Assembly: GCA_002280515.1 (NCBI GenBank)
Contig: NCEA01000003.1
Span: 1 to 64,000, forward strand
DNA length: 64,000 bases
From: Rhodobacterales bacterium 32-67-9
Lineage (GTDB): Bacteria; Pseudomonadota; Alphaproteobacteria; Rhodobacterales; Rhodobacteraceae
Reading direction: 5' to 3'
Shown: piece by piece, positions 59,962 through 64,000 of the stretch
How the letters are laid out: each line of letters starts with the position of its first letter
Position numbering within the stretch: position 1 is the stretch's first letter
Program-made: the position numbers and the translations under genes
The notes under the pieces: model-generated
Seen by the model: the letters and a program-made list of their open reading frames with translations, nothing else
Told to the model about the DNA's origin: nothing
Database searches by the model: none

Positions 59962-60759
59962 ATGACCCGCATCGACGACCTGCCACTCGCCAACCTCGCC
60001 GTATCGGCCGACGACGACGGCATTGCCACGGTGACGCTGAACCGCGCCGCCAAGCGCAACGCGCTCGACTCCGAGACGGTGGAGGAGCTGGTGACAATCT
60101 TCTCCGCCCTGCCGCGGTCGGGGGTGCGGGCGGTGGTGCTGCGCGCCGAGGGGACGCATTTCTGCGCCGGGCTCGACCTCGTCGAGCATTTCAAGGAAGA
60201 CCGGACGGCGGCGGATTTCATGCATCTCTGCCTGCGCTGGCACGAAGCCTTCAACAAGATGGAATATTCCGGCGTGCCGATCATCGCCGCACTGAAGGGC
60301 GCGGTGGTCGGCGGCGGTCTGGAACTCGCCTCGGCCGCCCATATCCGGGTGGCGGATCAATCGACTTATTTCGCGCTGCCGGAAGGGCAGCGCGGCCTTT
60401 TCACCGGGGGCGGGGCGACGATCCGGGTCGCCGACCTCGTCGGCAAGGCGCGGATGATCGACATGATGCTGACCGGCCGCATCTACAAGGGCGAGGAGGC
60501 GCTCGCGGTCGGGCTCTGCCAGTATCTCGTCGAGGACAGCGAGGCCAAGGCAATGGACCTCGCGCGCGCCGCCGCAGAGAACCCGCCCCTGTCGAATTTC
60601 GCGATCTGTTCGGCGATCAGCCACATGCAGAACATGTCCGCGCTCGATGCCGCCTATGCCGAGGCGGTGGTGGCGGGCGTCGTCAACACCCAGAAGGACG
60701 CGCGCGGACGGCTGGAGGCCTTCGCCAACAAGACGGCGGCGCGGGTTCGGCCGGAATAG
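59962..60759 (+). CDS. Enoyl-CoA hydratase/crotonase family protein
   Basis: 265 aa from ATG 59962. [37 protein letters not shown] (first oxyanion-hole segment), [51 protein letters not shown] are family landmarks. The residues that act as catalytic glutamates in hydratases are not both clear ([18 protein letters not shown]), so the exact reaction is uncertain. The longer open frame upstream reads through the preceding gene in another frame. Confidence 0.85.
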   Translation: MTRIDDLPLANLAVSADDDGIATVTLNRAAKRNALDSETVEELVTIFSALPRSGVRAVVLRAEGTHFCAGLDLVEHFKEDRTAADFMHLCLRWHEAFNKMEYSGVPIIAALKGAVVGGGLELASAAHIRVADQSTYFALPEGQRGLFTGGGATIRVADLVGKARMIDMMLTGRIYKGEEALAVGLCQYLVEDSEAKAMDLARAAAENPPLSNFAICSAISHMQNMSALDAAYAEAVVAGVVNTQKDARGRLEAFANKTAARVRPE

Positions 60760-60911
60760 GGGGCGCGCGCGCCTTATGTGGCCGACCAAGCCGCGCCCGC
60801 GCCTTGCTGGCCCCGCGCCGCGACGCCGCTAATGGAACTCTTCCCGCCGGTGAGCTTTCCGCTTGAAGCGCCCGCGCGTTTCCGGCTTTCTCGAACCGGA
60901 AAGGTCAGGGC

Positions 60912-61835
60912 ATGAATCCTCTGCGCGGCATAGTGCTGAAACTCTGTTCGGTCGCGGTCTTCATGGCCATGGCAAGCCTGATCAAGGCCGCATCCGACGC
61001 GGTACCGCCCGGCGAGGCGGTGTTTTTCCGATCGACCTTCGCGGTGCCGGTCATCGTGGTGTGGCTGATCGCGACACGGTCCTTGCGGACGGGGCTTGCC
61101 ACCGCCAACCCGCTTGGTCATTTCTGGCGCGGCCTCCTCGGCACGGCCGCGATGGGGTTCGGCTTTGCCGGCCTCGGGTTGTTGCCGCTGCCGGAGGTGA
61201 CGGCGATCGGCTATGCCGCGCCGCTCCTGACCGTCATCTTCGCGGCGATGTTTCTCGGCGAACAGGTCCGCGCCTTCCGCATCCTGTCGGTCGCACTCGG
61301 CATGGTCGGGGTTCTCATCGTTCTGTCGCCCCGTCTGACGGCGATCTCGTCCGGGCAGATCGGCGCCGAAGAGGCGCTCGGCGCCGTTGTTGTCCTCGTC
61401 GGCGCGGTCTTTGCGTCCCTTGCGCAGGTCTTCGTGCGCCGGCTGGTGATGGAAGAAAAGACGACGGCGATCGTGTTCTATTTCTCGATCAACTCGGCGC
61501 TCCTGTCGCTCGTCACCTTGCCGTTCGGCTGGACCTGGCCCGATCCGGCGAGTGCCGCGATGCTGGTCGTCGCCGGGCTCCTTGGTGGGGTGGGGCAGGT
61601 CTTGCTGACCTCGTCCTATCGCCATGCCGACGCCTCGGTGGTGGCGCCGTTCGAATATGCCTCCATGCTGCTCGCGCTCGGCGTCGGTTACGCCGTGTTC
61701 GACGAAGTGCCGACACGGACGGTGCTTGGCGGCGCGGCCCTGATCGTGGTCGCGGGGATCCTGATCATCTGGCGCGAGAGCCGGCTCGGGCTTGAACGCA
61801 ATCGCCAGCGCAAGGCGATGACGCCACAGGGGTAA
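60912..61835 (+). CDS. DMT/EamA family transporter
   Basis: 307 aa, ten helices in two EamA repeats. PPGEAVFFRSTFAVPVIVVWLIAT and PLPEVTAIGYAAPLLTVIFAAMFLGEQVRAFRILSVALGMVGVLIVL in the first half, and FEYASMLLALGVGYAVFDEVPTRTVLGGAALIVVAGILIIW in the second, are typical. The substrate is unknown. A TTTCCGG/CCGGAAA hairpin (60879-60902) lies just before the ribosome site. It ends near the convergent dtd gene. Confidence 0.88.
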   Translation: MNPLRGIVLKLCSVAVFMAMASLIKAASDAVPPGEAVFFRSTFAVPVIVVWLIATRSLRTGLATANPLGHFWRGLLGTAAMGFGFAGLGLLPLPEVTAIGYAAPLLTVIFAAMFLGEQVRAFRILSVALGMVGVLIVLSPRLTAISSGQIGAEEALGAVVVLVGAVFASLAQVFVRRLVMEEKTTAIVFYFSINSALLSLVTLPFGWTWPDPASAAMLVVAGLLGGVGQVLLTSSYRHADASVVAPFEYASMLLALGVGYAVFDEVPTRTVLGGAALIVVAGILIIWRESRLGLERNRQRKAMTPQG

Positions 61836-61862
61836 CGCGGCCTCGGACCCGGAATTTGCCCC

Positions 61863-62300
61863 TCAGACGTCGAGCCAGATCGTCACCGGCCCCTGATTGA
61901 CCAGCGCCACATCCATGTCGGCGCCGAACTCGCCGTTCTCGACGTGAATGCCCTGCGCCCGAAGTGCCTCGGAAAAGCGCATGTAAAGCCGCTCGCCCTC
62001 GTCCGGAGGCGCAGCCGTCGAAAACCCCGGCCGGTTCCCGCGCGAGGTGTCGGCGGCGAGGGTGAACTGGCTGACGACAAGTGCTGCTCCGCCGGAATCG
62101 AGCAGCGACAGGTTCATCTTGTCGGCCGCATCGCGGAAGATGCGGAGGTTCGCGATCTTGCGGGCCAGCTGGTCGGCCTTCGCCTCGGTATCGCCCGCCA
62201 TCGCACAGACGAGGATCATCAGACCTTCGGCGATCTCGCCGGTCACCCGGCCGGCGACGCTGACCTTGGCGCTGCGGACCCGCTGAACCAGCGCCCGCAT
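61863..62300 (-). CDS. dtd: D-aminoacyl-tRNA deacylase
   Basis: 145 aa, the normal DTD size. [17 protein letters not shown], the active-site [18 protein letters not shown], and the [11 protein letters not shown] tail with the cis Gly-Pro motif that gives chirality proofreading. Removes D-amino acids from mischarged tRNAs. Its ATG shares a base with the stop of the sugar kinase gene. Confidence 0.95.
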   Translation of the reverse strand: MRALVQRVRSAKVSVAGRVTGEIAEGLMILVCAMAGDTEAKADQLARKIANLRIFRDAADKMNLSLLDSGGAALVVSQFTLAADTSRGNRPGFSTAAPPDEGERLYMRFSEALRAQGIHVENGEFGADMDVALVNQGPVTIWLDV

Positions 62301-63226
62301 CAGGCGATCTCCCCGGCCCAGGGCGGATTGGCCCCGGCGCGCGACACGGTGACGGCGGCGGCGCGGGTGCCAAGAGTGAGGGCCGCGCGCAGCACCTCTT
62401 CCGAGGGCGCGGAAACGCCCGCCTGCGTCAGCGCCCCGGCCTTGTGGAGCGAGGCCAGGACACCGGCGTTGAACGTGTCGCCGGCGCCCACGGTATCGAC
62501 GACCTCGACCGCGCGGGCCGGCACGAAGACCGAGTGCGCCGCCGTGAACGCATGCGCGCCTGCGGCGCCTTCGGTGACAAAGACGATTTTCGGCCCCTGT
62601 CCGAGGATCGCGCTCGCCCCCGCCGCGATGCCGTGGCCGCCCACGAGCCAGCGCAGGTCCTCGTCCGACAGCTTGACGATATCGGCCATCGCGATCATCC
62701 GCCCGATCCGCGCCCGGTATGCGGCCTCGTCGGCTATGAACGAGGAGCGGATATTGGGGTCGATCATCATCACCCGGCCGGATGCCGCCGCGCGCGCCAT
62801 CAGCGCCTCGTAGGTCGCGCCGCCGGGCTCGACCATCAGGCTGATACCGCCGAAAAACAGTGCCTCCACCGTGTCGGGCAGGGCCGGCAGGTCGCCCGGC
62901 GTGATCTGCCGGCCGGCGGTGTTCTCGTCGTAGAACGCATAGCTTGCCTGCCCGTCGGTGAGCTTGACGAAGGCCAGCGTCGTCGGCCGGGCGGAGCGGA
63001 TGGCAAGCGCCGTGTCGACGCCCGAGGCTTCGAGCGCGCCGATCAGCACCTCGCCGAAGAGGTCGGTCGAGATGCCCGAGAGAAAGCCCGACGGCGCGCC
63101 GAGCCGCCCGAGTGCTATCGCGGTGTTGAAGACCGCGCCGCCGGGGTAGGGCGCGAAGGCGTCCTCGCCCGCCATGCTTTGTCGCGGCAGCATGTCGATC
63201 AGCGCCTCTCCGCAGCTCAGGATCAT
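62300..63226 (-). CDS. PfkB family carbohydrate kinase (fructokinase-like)
   Basis: 308 aa. [14 protein letters not shown] at the N-terminus, [34 protein letters not shown] (PfkB signature 1), and [17 protein letters not shown] (signature 2, catalytic Asp). [10 protein letters not shown] and PNIRSSFI fit the fructokinase branch. Probably phosphorylates fructose; other sugars are possible. Coupled to dtd. Confidence 0.88.
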   Translation of the reverse strand: MILSCGEALIDMLPRQSMAGEDAFAPYPGGAVFNTAIALGRLGAPSGFLSGISTDLFGEVLIGALEASGVDTALAIRSARPTTLAFVKLTDGQASYAFYDENTAGRQITPGDLPALPDTVEALFFGGISLMVEPGGATYEALMARAAASGRVMMIDPNIRSSFIADEAAYRARIGRMIAMADIVKLSDEDLRWLVGGHGIAAGASAILGQGPKIVFVTEGAAGAHAFTAAHSVFVPARAVEVVDTVGAGDTFNAGVLASLHKAGALTQAGVSAPSEEVLRAALTLGTRAAAVTVSRAGANPPWAGEIA

Positions 63227-63324
63227 CGGCCGACCTTTCCCGTTAGCGTAAACGGGTTCCCCTTACCCGAGCCGCGATGCTGCCGCAACGGCCTTGAGCG
63301 GCAGTTTGCATCGGGCGAGGCGCG

Positions 63325-64000
63325 TCAATAGCCGCGAGCGTCGAAAAGGCCTTGCTGGTCGGCATACTGCGCCAGGTAGATCGCGATTCCGGCGAGGATC
63401 AATCCGATGACCACCGCGATGGCGATCTTGACCGCCGACCAGGGCCGTTCGCCCTTCACCTTGCCGGTCTGGCCATTGACGACGAACCGGTAGCTCCGGC
63501 CGCGATAGCGGTAGGCGGCGGTCCAGACCGGCAAGAGAATGTGCTTGAAGGTGACGTCCGAAACCATTGTTTCGATGGAGTGAATCTCCTGCCGGTCGCC
63601 GCCGATGTCGAAACGGACGTCGCGTTCGATCATGCGGTCCATCCGGGCGCGGGCGTCGCTCATGCCGTCTTCGAGGCTGACGGTGTAGCCCTCGGCCCGG
63701 AACCCGGCGAGGAATTCCGGCCGGTAGGGCTCGAGCCGCGAGAGATCCCAGGGCAGGAGCGCCTCGGTATGATCTGCGGGCAAGGACCGCGAGGCCAGCA
63801 CCAGCACGTCGTCGAAGAACCGCGCAACGCGGCCCGCGACCGGGGTCCAGCGGATCTTCGCGACTTGCCGCATCTCGGTCCGCACCCGGCCCTGCGGATC
63901 GCGAATGCGAACGCGCTCGGTCTCGTAATAGACCGTGCCGCGCCGGCCCTGATAGGTCGAGGCGGTGTCGGCGTCGAAGGTCCAGTAGGGCACGTAGATA
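63325..64000 (-). CDS. Membrane protein with zinc-ribbon/PriA-like annotation, C-terminal part
   Basis: At least 225 codons; the frame stays open to the right edge, so the N-terminus is missing. The visible part reads IYVPYWTFDADTASTYQGRRGTVYYETERV, then SRSLPADHTEALLPWDLSRLEPYRPEFLAGFRAEGYTVSL, FKHILLPVWTAAYRYRGRSYRFVVNGQTGKVKGERPWS, and a single C-terminal helix (IAIAVVIGLILAGIAIYLAQ). This is the pattern of proteins called TFIIB-type zinc-ribbon or 'primosomal N-like' in Rhodobacterales, whose N-terminal zinc finger would lie outside the window. The function is unknown. Confidence 0.75.
   Translation of the reverse strand, partial: IYVPYWTFDADTASTYQGRRGTVYYETERVRIRDPQGRVRTEMRQVAKIRWTPVAGRVARFFDDVLVLASRSLPADHTEALLPWDLSRLEPYRPEFLAGFRAEGYTVSLEDGMSDARARMDRMIERDVRFDIGGDRQEIHSIETMVSDVTFKHILLPVWTAAYRYRGRSYRFVVNGQTGKVKGERPWSAVKIAIAVVIGLILAGIAIYLAQYADQQGLFDARGY

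Overview
The window is GC-rich bacterial chromosome, most likely from an alphaproteobacterium of the Rhodobacterales (Rhodobacteraceae/Paracoccaceae). This rests on the run of peptide, polyamine and branched-chain-type ABC transporters, the TRAP transporter, DUF1989 and class II FBPase genes, the hom-glpX-recJ order, the Tad-type pseudopilins, frequent GTG/TTG starts and many 1-4 nt overlaps of consecutive genes. No species can be assigned from sequence alone.

1-37.5 kb is a nutrient-uptake region. A TRAP transporter (edge-truncated) with an N-formylglutamate amidohydrolase lies divergent from an RpiR regulator (1-2.4 kb). Then come a DMT exporter, a YcaQ-type DNA glycosylase, a membrane dipeptidase and a dipeptide-type ABC system (2.4-10.8 kb), a FAH-family hydrolase (11 kb) and a second oligopeptide-type ABC system (11.9-17.4 kb). 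A sialidase-like beta-propeller, a DUF1989 protein and an SHMT-like enzyme with a divergent LysR follow (17.7-22.4 kb), then metG and an MFS permease (22.4-25.5 kb). A LuxR-type regulator lies divergent from a polyamine-type ABC operon with an SDR (25.5-31.2 kb). A GntR regulator lies divergent from a LivKHMGF-type ABC operon ending in an Asp/Glu/hydantoin racemase (31.2-37.5 kb).

37.73-48.07 kb is an integrated element bounded by 19-bp direct repeats and inserted at the 3' end of tRNA-Glu(TTC). It carries a tyrosine integrase, a RepA-like AAA ATPase followed by an iteron-like cluster, small and large terminase, portal, a protease-major capsid fusion and a gpW-like head-tail joiner. I find no tail, baseplate, lysis or lysogeny-repressor genes. 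It resembles a capsid-forming phage satellite (cf-PICI-like) and is the most interesting object here. One of its genes runs across the attachment site, and on excision it would acquire a new start codon and a strong ribosome-binding site.

48-64 kb is ordinary chromosome: tRNA-Glu, recJ-glpX-hom, a lipoprotein, TetR, pirin, an orphan Tad pseudopilin trio, an NAD(P)-glutamate-dehydrogenase-family enzyme, an enoyl-CoA hydratase-family protein, a DMT permease, dtd, a PfkB sugar kinase and an edge-truncated zinc-ribbon-type membrane protein.
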